From assembly GCF_002775205.1 (NCBI RefSeq), contig NC_036450.1, forward strand, positions 24,702,288-24,766,287: a stretch of 64,000 bases of DNA, given 5' to 3'. Each line of letters begins with the position of its first letter. Within the stretch, counting starts at the first letter, position 1. A program made the translations under genes and the position numbers. This DNA is from Xiphophorus maculatus (taxonomy: Eukaryota; Chordata; Actinopteri; Cyprinodontiformes; Poeciliidae). Positions 25,230 to 34,114 of this stretch are shown one piece after another. Under the pieces are notes generated by a model, which did no database searches, was not told the DNA's origin, and was given only the letters and a program-made list of their open reading frames with translations.

Positions 25230-27647
25230 CAGTGACTCCAGCAGGTCAACCAAAGGTGATTCGTGAAGAGGAGTTTGTGGTTTGCACAGATCTGTCATCT
25301 GTTTTAAAAATAACTTTTACTACATTTAAAAAATCTTAAAATTATTAAGAAGTAAGCTCATGTTTGTGTGGAAATTATGAACCACTTTGATTCCCTTGCA
25401 TGTGTCGAAATGTATGTTGGCATTAAGGCGGTGCTTATTATTCTTGGCAGGTTAGCTAACTGACCTAAAGTACTGACTGCATCCACTGATGTTTGCTTCT
25501 GTAACAACAGCATTTCTCTGTTCTAGCCGACCAACACACACACTTTAACACCCATTAACCAGAGTGAGTGTGTTGACTCTAATGTGGCCGTGGGAGGGTC
25601 AGTGCTACTGCTAACACTCCCTTCCTCGATCTGAAAGTGTCGGCCGTTAGCTTCCTCATGTGAGGTGCCGCTTATCAAACCAGGAAGGAACTACATCACC
25701 CAGCCCAGCTGCAGCGCTCATTTTTCTGGACTTTCCCACTTTGCACGAATCACCATCTATAGAAGCGTTTTGTTTTGGGGGTTTTTAAAATGGGGAATGC
25801 GAACTGTCTGAACGAACATCAGCTTTTCTCCTAGTATAATTTTGATGTTAATGCTGGTTCGGGGATTTCAAACCGGGGCTTTCGAAGGGGTTTTGTCCCC
25901 TCTCTGATCCCGTCTGTTTTTACTGCAGATGTCGATGCGATTTGTAGAACGGCGAGAAATGTTTCCCTCTAGAAACAAGATAGGGAAGCTAATTATTCAG
26001 TTATGTTTGTTGTTAAAATTGCATCAAGTATCATTTGTAAAAGTTCAGTCATCTTTAGAAAATTTGAATATGTGTTCTGGTAGCATATTAAAAACCACAT
26101 TTTGATCAAATCCACATTTCTGTATTGAAAGTATTGTTTTTTTTGGTCTGATGAAATATTATGACCTTAAATGTGGTGTTTTCATTGGCTGTAAGTGAAA
26201 ATTTGTCATAATTAACAGAAGTAAAGGCTAATGTACTGAATATGACTAACTGTTATGGATTTCTGTAAAACCAAGTGAAATGTAATCTTTAGTAATAACG
26301 GAAAGCGTCCGTCTTACCTCAGTCCTTGTCATGATGACACATATTTGATCAAAAGACGTCCCTCCTACTGAGGTTGTGTCATCATAAAATGGTCTTAATA
26401 TGCAAAGGGGTTTTTGTAAATTCCTGCTACTCCTACATTTAATCAGAACTGATCAGAAATGAATGGCTGATTGCCAGTTTCCAGATTTTGTAAGACTTTA
26501 GAACGATGGTCATAGTTGTAGGATGAATGCTGTTAAGATGCATCCAGAATCAATGTTCAACTGTTTTAAAAAGAGAGTAAATGAGTATGTAGTTCAGCAT
26601 CTTATCAGCACAGTTTGCATGGTTAGGATCGTTAGCTAAAAGAGGGGTTTTGTTAACGTGACCTGTCATTGCATAGCAACTGTGCATTCAGTTGTTCTTG
26701 GTTTCTGACCAGCCAGTCAATATCTCTGTAGTCCTCTGCTAACACACGCTGTCCGCACAGCTTTAAAAGTCTTAAATTAATGTATCTGAAGTTAAAGCCT
26801 TAAAATGTCTTAAATTCGTTTTTTTTTATGTTAGTTGGCCTAAAATACGTTAATCACAGGTCTTAATTTCTGTCGTGTTTAATTATTGCCACAATTAGCA
26901 TGGTTGTTAGCTAAACAATGGTCTTTGTGGCAGAACTTTTTAATCTCGTATGTTCTATGTAGTTTTTTTCTCCATGGGGCTTTTCTGTCACTCAAACATT
27001 TGAGTCACACGCAGACATTGAACTTCTGTTCTGTAACTCAAGGCGGTTGAGGCTACCGCTAACTAGACGCTAGTATACCCTTGCTAGCTAGCGAGCTTTT
27101 TTGCATCCATCATGTGTATGTGTCCATTTATCGCCAGTTAGCTGGACGACACTTGCTCACTTCTGTTAAAAACCTATAAAATATTACGTTCATTCTGTGC
27201 AAAAAAGCTCAGCACTGCTACTATATGAAATATACAATTTTATTTTGTAGGTTTCTGTGGCGATTTGGGTCTTAAATTTCATAGCGGTCTTAAAAAGGTC
27301 TTAAATTTGAGTTTGTGAAAACCTGCAGCATCCCCGTAATAAATAAAAAACCAAAGCCTGTCTGTTATTAATATTTAAACAGATCATTTTTCTGTGCTTT
27401 ATTGAAACGTGCTGCAGGCGAGCGAAAGGACGTGGTGATAACGGAGCTGCAGGAGCAGCTGAGAGACGTGATGTTCTACCTGGAGACGCAGCAGAAGATC
27501 GAACAGCTGTCCTCCGAGGCCCGCAGCGAAATCCAGGAGGGCCACATCAACATCCCGGCCGGCCAGGCGGACGGCGCCCTGGGCCCGGACGGAGCGGGCC
27601 CCTCGTCAGGGCGGGGCCGCCGAGGCCGGGGCAGGAAGAGGAAGTAG
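12099..27647 (+). CDS. brap: BRCA1-associated protein BRAP/IMP, RING-type E3 ubiquitin ligase (complete)
   Basis: Cytoplasmic E3 ligase that dampens Ras-MAPK signalling by inhibiting KSR scaffolding and binds nuclear localisation signals (family knowledge). Exons: 12099-12177, 12344-12505, 13239-13428, 14365-14554, 14932-15045, 16209-16357, 16676-16751, 16851-16989, 18710-18819, 18902-18991, 19069-19172, 20207-20346, 27418-27647; 590 residues (human 592). The start at 12099 is chosen because the peptide [18 protein letters not shown] matches the human N-terminus and splices cleanly to the next exon; an ATG at 12319 is intronic. Domains: BRAP2 RRM-like region about 144-226; C3H2C3 RING with C260, C263, C279, H281, H284, C287, C296, C299; UBP-type zinc finger from about C313 to 375 ([18 protein letters not shown]); coiled coil about 400-555; basic Gly/Arg-rich tail ending [12 protein letters not shown]. 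The last intron is 7.1 kb and repeat-rich. Confidence 0.97.
13610..14110 (+). repeat. Polypyrimidine (TTCC-rich) tract in brap intron 3
   Basis: About 500 bp dominated by degenerate TTCC/CTTT units with few purine breaks on the plus strand; a decayed (TTCC)n satellite. Confidence 0.8.
15427..15453 (+). repeat. GT microsatellite in brap intron
   Basis: Uninterrupted GT run followed by a T run. Confidence 0.9.
15483..15822 (+). repeat. CACCGAT-type interspersed repeat, copy 1
   Basis: Starts TTGCACCGATATGATATTAA with ATCTGTATCGGTCCTGATAC following, and ends near TATTGGTGCATCCC. The same order occurs at 49601-50081, including TTCTATGCTTTGTGCTCTGA. Likely a non-autonomous DNA element. Confidence 0.55.
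17099..17112 (+). promoter_or_regulatory. CTCF-like motif in brap intron
   Basis: CCACAAGGGGGCAG differs from the CTCF core at one position. It lies 110 bp after the brap exon ending 16989. Weak evidence, motif only. Confidence 0.35.
17366..18110. repeat. Repeat rich in ATCGATTAATC words (MITE-like)
   Basis: Ends CTGCAGCTACCAATTATTGT and ...GATTAATGATTTCAGCCTC in inverse orientation, with internal ACTAATCGATTATTCTGGTG. Related to 19284-19876, 43459-43776 and 51913-52367. Possibly two nested copies. In brap intron 8. Confidence 0.5.
19202..19260 (+). repeat. GT microsatellite in brap intron
   Basis: About 59 bp of uninterrupted GT, 30 bp downstream of the brap exon ending 19172; probably highly polymorphic. 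Confidence 0.95.
19284..19876. repeat. ATCGATTAATC-type repeat (MITE-like)
   Basis: Opens GCTTGCAACTAGTGATTATA and closes ...GACGATTATTTCAATAATTG in inverse relation; shares the body with 51913-52367 (for example GATTTTTCATTT- and GTGTAAAA-type stretches). Confidence 0.45.
20502..21175 (+). repeat. 41-bp minisatellite, about 16 copies, in brap intron 12
   Basis: Unit of 41 bp built of CACTACACCAACATGTTAT, then (T/A)TAGCAGAAGCTAA, then (TA/CG)CTAAA. Two sub-variants lie in blocks: TTTAGCAG with AATACT in the left half, and TATAGCAG with AACGCT in the right half, showing local homogenisation. Edges are degenerate. Confidence 0.92.
21417..21640. mobile_element. hAT-type MITE with 8-bp target-site duplication
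   Basis: 224 bp with terminal inverted repeats of about 50 bp beginning CAGGGGTGGGCACTCCTGG. Flanked by a perfect 8-bp duplication GTCTAGAA (21409-21416 and 21641-21648), diagnostic of hAT integration. No coding capacity. Confidence 0.92.
23233..23330 (+). repeat. Dispersed repeat, AGTTTATTTGTTTAGCACA type
   Basis: Matches 41228-41300 in order: TTTATTT..TA(T/G)AGCACATTT, AGCAA..AAG.CA, CAAAGTGCTTT. Common in fish genomes; class not assigned. Confidence 0.5.
23644..23878 (+). repeat. Duplicated segment, copy 1
   Basis: About 235 bp closely similar to 25644-25914: TTAGCTTCCTCATGTGAGG, CTGGACTTTCCCACTTTGCA, CCCCTCTCTGATCCCGTC. Direct orientation, 2 kb apart in brap intron 12. Confidence 0.7.
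23928..24130. mobile_element. hAT-type MITE, second family
   Basis: About 203 bp with inverted ends (CCCTGGTCCTCAAGGCAC and GTGCCTCGAGGACCAGGG). Flanks CTTTAGAC (23920-23927) and CTTTAGAA (24131-24138) are an 8-bp duplication with one mismatch. Confidence 0.8.
25169..25227 (+). repeat. CA microsatellite in brap intron 12
   Basis: About 58 bp of CA repeat. Confidence 0.95.
25644..25914 (+). repeat. Duplicated segment, copy 2
   Basis: Partner of 23644-23878; this copy is about 35 bp longer owing to small insertions. Source unknown. Confidence 0.7.
26746..27335 (+). repeat. CTTAAA-type interspersed repeat, copy C
   Basis: Starts CGCTGTCCGCACAGC, has CTTAAAATGTCTTAAATTCG and the GCTAGCTAGCGAGC/GCCAGTTAGCTGGACGAC core, and ends GTCTTAAATTTGAGTTTGTG. 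It ends about 80 bp before the last brap exon. Confidence 0.65.
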
Positions 27648-28250
27648 GCAGGAGCCCCAATCTGCTGGAACGCATTCAGGAACCACTGACTGCAAGTCTT
27701 TCACTGCTGAGCTGTGGAGTTCCTTCAGCCTCCTGAGGAGGACAGCTGGACGGAACAGCAACCATGTTTTCAGCTTAAACGTTCGACTTTAAAGTAGCTT
27801 TCAAAAGGAAAAGTGGGACATCTCACAGATTTTGTGAGGATTCAGCTATTTCCTTTTAGTATTGCTGCTTTGGTTAAATAGAGTGTTTTATCTGTTTAAA
27901 TAAGTGCTTGAAGATAAAACAAGCCTGATAAAATTATCTGAAATCATATTTTGCCAGAAGCGTGAAATCAGGTCGATAAGCAGGAGCCATGCAGAAGGAA
28001 GATCAAATTTCCCTTTTTTACATTTCTCAGTCAGTGTTAACACTCCACAGGAAGGCAGGAAAATATAGACGGAAAAACATTTAATCAGTAATATTCATAG
28101 ATTTTTTTATGATCAGTAATCCACTGTGACAAGCTGAGCGGAACGGACTTTCTGCCCGAGTGAGTTCATTTTATCTTAGTGTTGCTTTTTTTATTTTTAG
28201 ATCAAAGTTTCAACATTTTTTTTGTAAATAATAAAAAAAAAGAAATGGTA
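27648..28250 (+). other. brap: brap 3' UTR with poly(A) signal
   Basis: Non-coding sequence after TAG at 27645-27647. AATAAA at 28230-28235 is followed by an A run and T-rich sequence, a plausible cleavage site. A near copy of the poly(A)-signal neighbourhood recurs at 29021-29065, so a longer 3' end is possible. Confidence 0.5.
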
Positions 28251-28969
28251 AAGATTTTCTCTTATTATTTTTTATTTTTATTCTGCTCTATTACTAGCAC
28301 TGCTGCATATGACAGTACATTGGGACCATTGTAGGAAAAAAAAGAAATTTCCTTCAGAAAACTCAGATTTTGAGATTCACAGAAATGTTGAAATTTTGCT
28401 AGAAAAAAAACTCAGAAATTTTTATATTGGAGGAAAAAAACTTGGAAATTTCAGTTTCAGATGTCAAATTTTTGTTTTTCTAAAAAAAAAAAACTGAGAT
28501 CAATCTCAGATTTTTTTTCTAGCAAATTTTTGACTTTTAAACTCAGGAATTTCCAGGTTTTGTGGTGGAAATTTCTCTTTTTTTTTCTATCTCCAGTGGC
28601 CCCAGCATGTCATTTTCAAAGAGAAAAATCTACTTCAGATTGGATTTAAATATGATCTTGTTGCAGAAAAAGCTATAAAGAAGTAGAACAATAGACAGAT
28701 TGAACACAGGAAAAAAAAATGTAATTTTCTCCTGTTTTTGTATTTACTGTACAAAGAACACTTAAGTTATTGTGTTGTATAGTATGAAGCATTATTTTGA
28801 TCATGGTTTGTTTAATTTTAAAATACAAAGGGTTTTTTTCGTGATACTTTTTTGAGTGTTTTGTTCTGTCATTTGACTAGAAAAGGCGACGCATTCACAG
28901 GGTGTTAGGGGAAAAAAGATCTTCCTTACATATTTCTCCTGCTTGTGCTTTTCCCCCCCTTACATATCT

Positions 28970-29001
28970 CTCTCTCTCTATATATATATATATAAATATA
29001 T
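28970..29001 (+). repeat. TC/TA simple repeat
   Basis: (TC)n running into (TA)n, AT-rich flank. Confidence 0.85.
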
Positions 29002-30247
29002 AATACACATTTTTTATTTTTAGATTAACATCTCAACATTTTTTGTAAATAATAAAGATCTTCTCTTTTTAGCTCTGCAATTAAAAAAAGTGTTTCCTAA
29101 ATTAGAGCAACTCGCCGCTTTGCAAGAAAAAAAACTTCCTCTTTTTGTCTCTGAAAACAGCCAGTCGTGTCTTTGCTGTATTATTCATTAAGAAAACAAG
29201 CGGCTCTACATGTTGCCCAAATTATTTTTTTAATCATTTTCTCAAAGGATAAAAAAGACACCTTTTTTTTTTTAACCAAGTTGTCAAACTATCTGCCAAG
29301 TAACAATATTTCAGATATGCCTCTTGTTGAGTTTCAGGGGCAGCCAAGTCAAACGTGCAGCTTTCAGTCTTGTGTTGAGTGACACGGCGGGTCTCTGACT
29401 AATCCCTCTGCTTCCCACTGCAACACTAACAGTTTATGCGCAGCTGCTTGCTGAGAGTAAACTGTGTACAGAGGCCGAGCGCCGCGGCTCGCAGACATGC
29501 AAACTTCCTTCTGACGGATTCGCAGATGTCACACGGGCTGCAGGGGAACCGTGACGGCTTCTGTGTGAAGCATGCTTAGCGTGACCCAGTTGACGGGCAG
29601 CGATACCGGGGCGGGCAGATCACACTCTATGCAAACATGGTTCACACCTTTTTTATTTATATCCCCCGTAAATAAATAAGGGCCAGATGCGTGCAGATAG
29701 GATGTAGCAACACCTGTTTTCAAAGTATTAAAAAAAATAATAAATCCCCCTTTTTTTTGGAAAATGTGAATCAATAAAGTGATGCCAGCAAAGTGATCAG
29801 AAACCAAAAATAAAACTTCCACTAACGGCTGGCTGTGTGTCCACTCCCCCCCCCTCAGGTCCTCTCCACCTTCCTGCTGCGATATGTGAGAACAGCTGAG
29901 CTCAGCAAGGCGGTGGGCTGACTGCTGCAACCCACTCAGCCGGCGGAGTGAAGCTGTGTGAAAACATAAAAAATGCGGTTATAATAAGAGGGAAGGAAAC
30001 GTGAAAAAGCTTCAACAGAGTTCAGTTACATCATCAAGGTTCTACTTTTCTTTTTTTTTTGGAGCAGAGGATGAAGACATGTCACAGACCCGGTTTGTTT
30101 CCAGTCACGTTTGACGCTGAGATGAAGGTGGAGGCATCTGGATCTACCTGCAACCAGCCAACCAACAGGAGATCCAGTTATTTAGTTTACAGTAAGCAGC
30201 TGGAATGCTGCTTTGCACGTGAGTGTGTGCTGCTGATCAGAGAGGGA

Positions 30248-30248
<1 letters not shown>

Positions 30249-30276
<28 letters not shown>
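30249..30276 (+). repeat. GT microsatellite
   Basis: Uninterrupted GT run of about 28 bp. Confidence 0.9.
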
Positions 30277-30279
<3 letters not shown>

Positions 30280-31088
30280 CTGCCTCACAAATCAGAACCG
30301 ACATGCTGGAGTTTTTCTGTCCTTTATGCATTTATACTCTCCATAGCAACATGTTGGACAACTATGTCAGATTTCATGAAACTCAGCACAATTTGAGAGC
30401 AGCCATATTGGATTTTTTTGTTTGTTTTTTGCTTAACTTTCCAACCTTTCATCAAGTTCACTGACTTTTTTTTCTTTTTCTTTTTTTTTCTCCAGATTTC
30501 TAAATCAAAAACTCAAACTTCTGAGTTCAATTGAAAGCACCGTTACACCTCCCGGAGTGCTAAAATACTTTAACGCAACAGAATAAAGACGAACCTTTAT
30601 TGCAGCATTAAACAGCCGCTGTGTGACATTTGAGTTTGTGTTCTAAAAATAAAAATCAAGAAGTTGCAGAACGGAATAAACCGCTTGCAGCGAAAACCAG
30701 TGAGATTTCCTCATCGTCCTCATCATCCTGCCTCCCTGCGAAGAGGAGCCGCAACACTTGTATTTCCTGTTCGGTGACCTCTAATAAAATGTGTTAATGT
30801 TATTATTAAAACAAGTGACTGATCTGGTGAGAGAGAAACTCAGACAGTTTTAGTTCTGCAACCTGTCACTACTGACAAACACATGGCAGCCATTTTGGAT
30901 TTTGCGTTGGTGAGGATGGAAAACCTCAAAGGAAATTATCAAAGAACTTATCCCAATAAAAGTTGGATAAGTTGATTGACACCGAATTAGTTTGATTTTG
31001 CAAACGTGAGTGGGGGTAATGGTGAGGGGGAGGAGTTGACCTCTGAAAACTATTTTTTCCTTAATATCTTTAAAATTATATCAAAAAT

Positions 31089-31126
31089 AAAACTTCCACT
31101 AACAGCTGGCTGTTAGTGGAAGTTTT
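31089..31126. repeat. Near-perfect 38-bp palindrome
   Basis: Two perfect 18-bp arms (AAAACTTCCACTAACAGC and its complement) around a 2-nt spacer TG. One arm plus flank recurs with one change at 29811-29836. Confidence 0.85.
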
Positions 31127-31904
31127 AATATCAATATCTTCAAAACAAAAGCAGCACAATTGAAAATATTTGCAACACAAATGTATTCTAGATGAAAGTT
31201 GGCGGGCGGGGGGCTGGTTGACCTTTCATGACCTCTGTTTATTATTAATATCTTTAAAGGGATAGCAGCACAAGCGAAACTTTTTACTGCACAAACCAGC
31301 AGATTTGAAGAAGGGGGGAAGGAGGGGAGGCAACTCAGCTTAGGTCAGTAATCCTGAATACTGTTAAATAAAGGCCACTAGTGCAGAAAAAAACACGGTG
31401 CGTTTCATTTGCTTGAATTTGTCATTTCCGGTTGGAAGCTGGAAAGCTGCTTGGATTTTCTCACGTTCCGTTTGAGTTTTCACTCACACAAGCAGAAAAT
31501 GCCGCGTTTTTCCTCATTATATGCAAACAGACGAGGTGACGTTTTGAGCTGCCATGTTTGTGATTTAATGACAGGCAAATAGCAGTTTGGGACATTTTCG
31601 TTGAGGAAACCGCTGCAGTTCCTACAAACATCTCAGATCCAGCCGTTCACGTTTTTACCGCTTTCGGAGTTTTTTTCTCTACCGGACCAAAATCTGTTTG
31701 TTGGGATCTAAGTAAATCATAATGTGATTTTTTTGTTCTTTAGAAGGCTTTTAAAATAATCCAACATTTCGTCGATGTGTAACTTTAAACAGGGACAAAT
31801 GTGTATATTTTATCCTTCGTGTCTTCTCTACAGACTGTTTACATTTTCTCTGCGGCTAACTAAATGCCTTCAGGAAGAAAAGTTTTGAATTTTTTTCATT
31901 GGCT

Positions 31905-32313
31905 GTGCGTTGCACGACGTGGGCGCACGCTGCTAAGGTCCGCCTCTGATTGGTTGACAGGCCGGTGATGGCTCCGCCCCTCGGAAGCTGCAGCTGATAT
32001 TCTTGAATTCTCCTCAGGGAAGGAAGAGAAACAACAGAAACCGACTAGTTTGGTCCATTTGCTTCGGACTGAAGCCTCATCCTCTTGTCCAGTTTCGTTT
32101 TTGCGTTGCATTAATTTCAAGCACTTTGTTTGAAGTTTTGTTTGGCATACCTTTTTTCTTCTTCTTCTTCTTCTCCTCCTCCTCCTCGCATTATCGATTT
32201 GGTGCCGAGCTGAAAACCTGGACGGCAGGAACCTGAACGTGAAGAGAGCCGGTCCGGGTCACTGTGGGATGACGCTACTGGACCTCAGCAAGACGCTCTG
32301 GTTCTTCTGACAG
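31905..32313 (+). promoter_or_regulatory. tor4a: Probable tor4a promoter and non-coding first exon
   Basis: A block with ATTGG (inverted CCAAT) words near 31908 and 31948, a GC box (GCTCCGCCCC, 31971-31980) and raised CpG stands out from AT-rich flanks. It is followed by a splice donor CAG|GTTGGT with the exon ending at 32313. The tor4a coding exon begins with ATG directly after an acceptor AG at 40515-40516, so a separate non-coding upstream exon is required; this is the best candidate. Alternative first exons nearer 35.1 kb cannot be excluded. Confidence 0.55.
32269..32310 (+). promoter_or_regulatory. tor4a: Upstream ORF of 13 codons in the presumed tor4a 5' UTR exon
   Basis: ATG with a G at -3 opens a 13-residue frame (MTLLDLSKTLWFF) that stops at TGA 32308-32310, three bases before the splice donor. 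If the exon is part of the mRNA, ribosomes would meet this frame before the main ATG. Function is inferred only. Confidence 0.4.
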
Positions 32314-32565
32314 GTTGGTCTCAATCTGAATTTTTCTCCTGTGGGGTTTTTTTCTTTATCTTTTCTTTTTCTCCGTTGTTTTATGTTTCAAAGATTTTCC
32401 TTCAAAGTTACCCTTTAGATATTAAGACTCAGAATTTTGCTGCTTTCTTCAAACTTCAGACACCAGAAACACCGATAAAATTCCACTTTAACTTTAAGCT
32501 GCAACAATATGCTGAACGTTTATAGAAAACGCTGTTTAGTTTGTTTTCATGTTTATGGTTATTAA

Positions 32566-34114
32566 CAGTGTTGTATAAAGTACTGAAAACTCAGAGTCAA
32601 GTAAAAGTACAAGTACCTCTCCAAAATATGACTTTGGTAAAAGTCGAAGTCACTGACTGAAATGTTACTTGAGTTAAAGTCTTAAAGTATCTGAAACTTC
32701 TTGTACTTAAGTATGGAAAGTACTGTAAAAATGGATGTACTCAAGTAATGTAATGAAAAGTACAAGTAAAAAGTAAAACAAAGCAAATGCAGTTTGAATG
32801 ACATTTTTTATATTTTGGTAAACTTGTCAAATACACTTAAAATAATGTACACAACCAAGTGCAGGCAAAATTAAACCTGCTAATAGATATACCTGCAGGC
32901 ATCATTTAGTTAAGAAAATTAGGTGCTTTACCTATAGCACAAGGTTAACTTAACCTGCTTTACAACTGAACCAGCTTCTTAGTAAACCCTCCAGGACAGA
33001 AAATACAAAGTTTTTGTAAGCCTTAAGTTTTCCCTTCAAGTAAGGTCAGTGCTGAAAATGAGAAAAATAAATAGTACAGAAAATGCGGCCAACATGAAGA
33101 AAAAGAGCTGTTACGATTACTCTAGTTCACAAATCAGTGAATCAGTCAATGCTACAGTCAGTAGGTGGTGCACACAACTGGTCATTATGCAAAAGAAAAA
33201 AAGAATTGGGAGGGAAATGCAGCTTATTGGCATCTCTGTAAACCTGGTTTTGAACTTGCATGCCTTTCCTATATTCGTTAAATTTAGTCTAAATTGCTAT
33301 CGCTATGGCTTCTGTCCCCCTTGAACAGAGGAGTCTAGGTAGCCTGCTACAGTCAACATTAGGCCTAAGCTAAATACACCACGTGTGGAACTGAAACAAT
33401 GCCAAACAAAGTTCATTTATACAGGTAACGTTATGCTCAAGATTTCACAATACAGTAGTGTCTAGTGACCAAGCTATAGTTACTGAAACAGGAGGATTAT
33501 AACCATTTCATAAGACGTTACCTCGATGTGTTTCTTCAAGTTGGACGGGGAGTTTTTGTAAGATAGAATTTCCACATCTTCGGGCAGGAATAACATAAAC
33601 TGCATGCGGTACGACGAATCTTTAACACCCACGAAAGAGTATATTGTGTTTAAATAAGGCCATGGGCTCTCATCACCAGCTGGTGGTTCCCCTGGAGCCG
33701 TGTCCGACGTAGTTGCAGTCGTTGTGGTCTCCGTCTCCTCCTCCATGTGGCTGTTGCTGATTGCGAGACTTGCTTTGTGTTTAATGGGAGAAGCGAAACA
33801 GGTGTATCCTATTGGAGGTGATGAACAAGCCCAGGCAAGCAGGCTACGGACTTTGTTCGGTAGCCTACTTGCTACTTGCTAATCAGTAGGTGGGATCAAA
33901 ACACTTTGTTTCTCTCTCTCGCTTTTTTGTAACGAGTAACTAAACCACACATTGAAAATGTATCGGAGTAAAAGTACGCAATTAAGTTCGGAAATGTAGT
34001 GAAGTAAAAGTGAAAGTCATCAAAAAATGTTATACTCGAGGAAAGTATGAAGTACTCCAAAATATACTTAAGTAAAGTAGTGAAGTATTTTTACTTCGTT
34101 ACTATACAACACTG
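32566..34114. mobile_element. Relic hAT DNA transposon, 1.55 kb
   Basis: Inverted ends CAGTGTTGTATA.. and ..TATACAACACTG. Flanked by GTTATTAA (32558-32565) and GTTATTTA (34115-34122), an 8-bp duplication with one mismatch. It contains the first exon of a broken transposase on the minus strand. It lies 250 bp inside the presumed tor4a first intron. Confidence 0.88.
33522..33746 (-). pseudogene. hAT transposase first exon with degenerate BED zinc finger
   Basis: A 75-codon frame opening MEEETETTTTATT and ending SPSNLKKHIE, directly followed by a GT splice donor (GAG|GTAACG). The SNLKKHIE context is the His half of a BED zinc finger of hAT transposases. Where the CxxC pair is expected the frame reads FMLF, so the metal site is lost. 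No catalytic core exon is found in the rest of the element. Confidence 0.7.

Larger units (their letters stand above)
28251..31889. other. brap-tor4a intergenic region without recognisable gene
   Basis: About 3.6 kb of AT-rich DNA. It holds short direct and inverted repeats of a TTTCTGAGTTT-like word (28340-28570), a TC/TA tract (28970-29001), a GT microsatellite (30249-30276) and a near-perfect palindrome (31089-31126). The open frames here, the longest 133 codons (29529-29930, minus), show no family similarity I recognise and no splice logic. Confidence 0.5.

Noticed and set aside
29529..29930. 133-codon minus-strand frame as a gene
   Set aside because: No recognisable domain, no splice context, low-complexity stretches; likely chance.
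33480..33746. Independent host gene on the minus strand
   Set aside because: Lies inside a hAT element with terminal repeats and target duplication; the BED finger is broken and no downstream exon is found.
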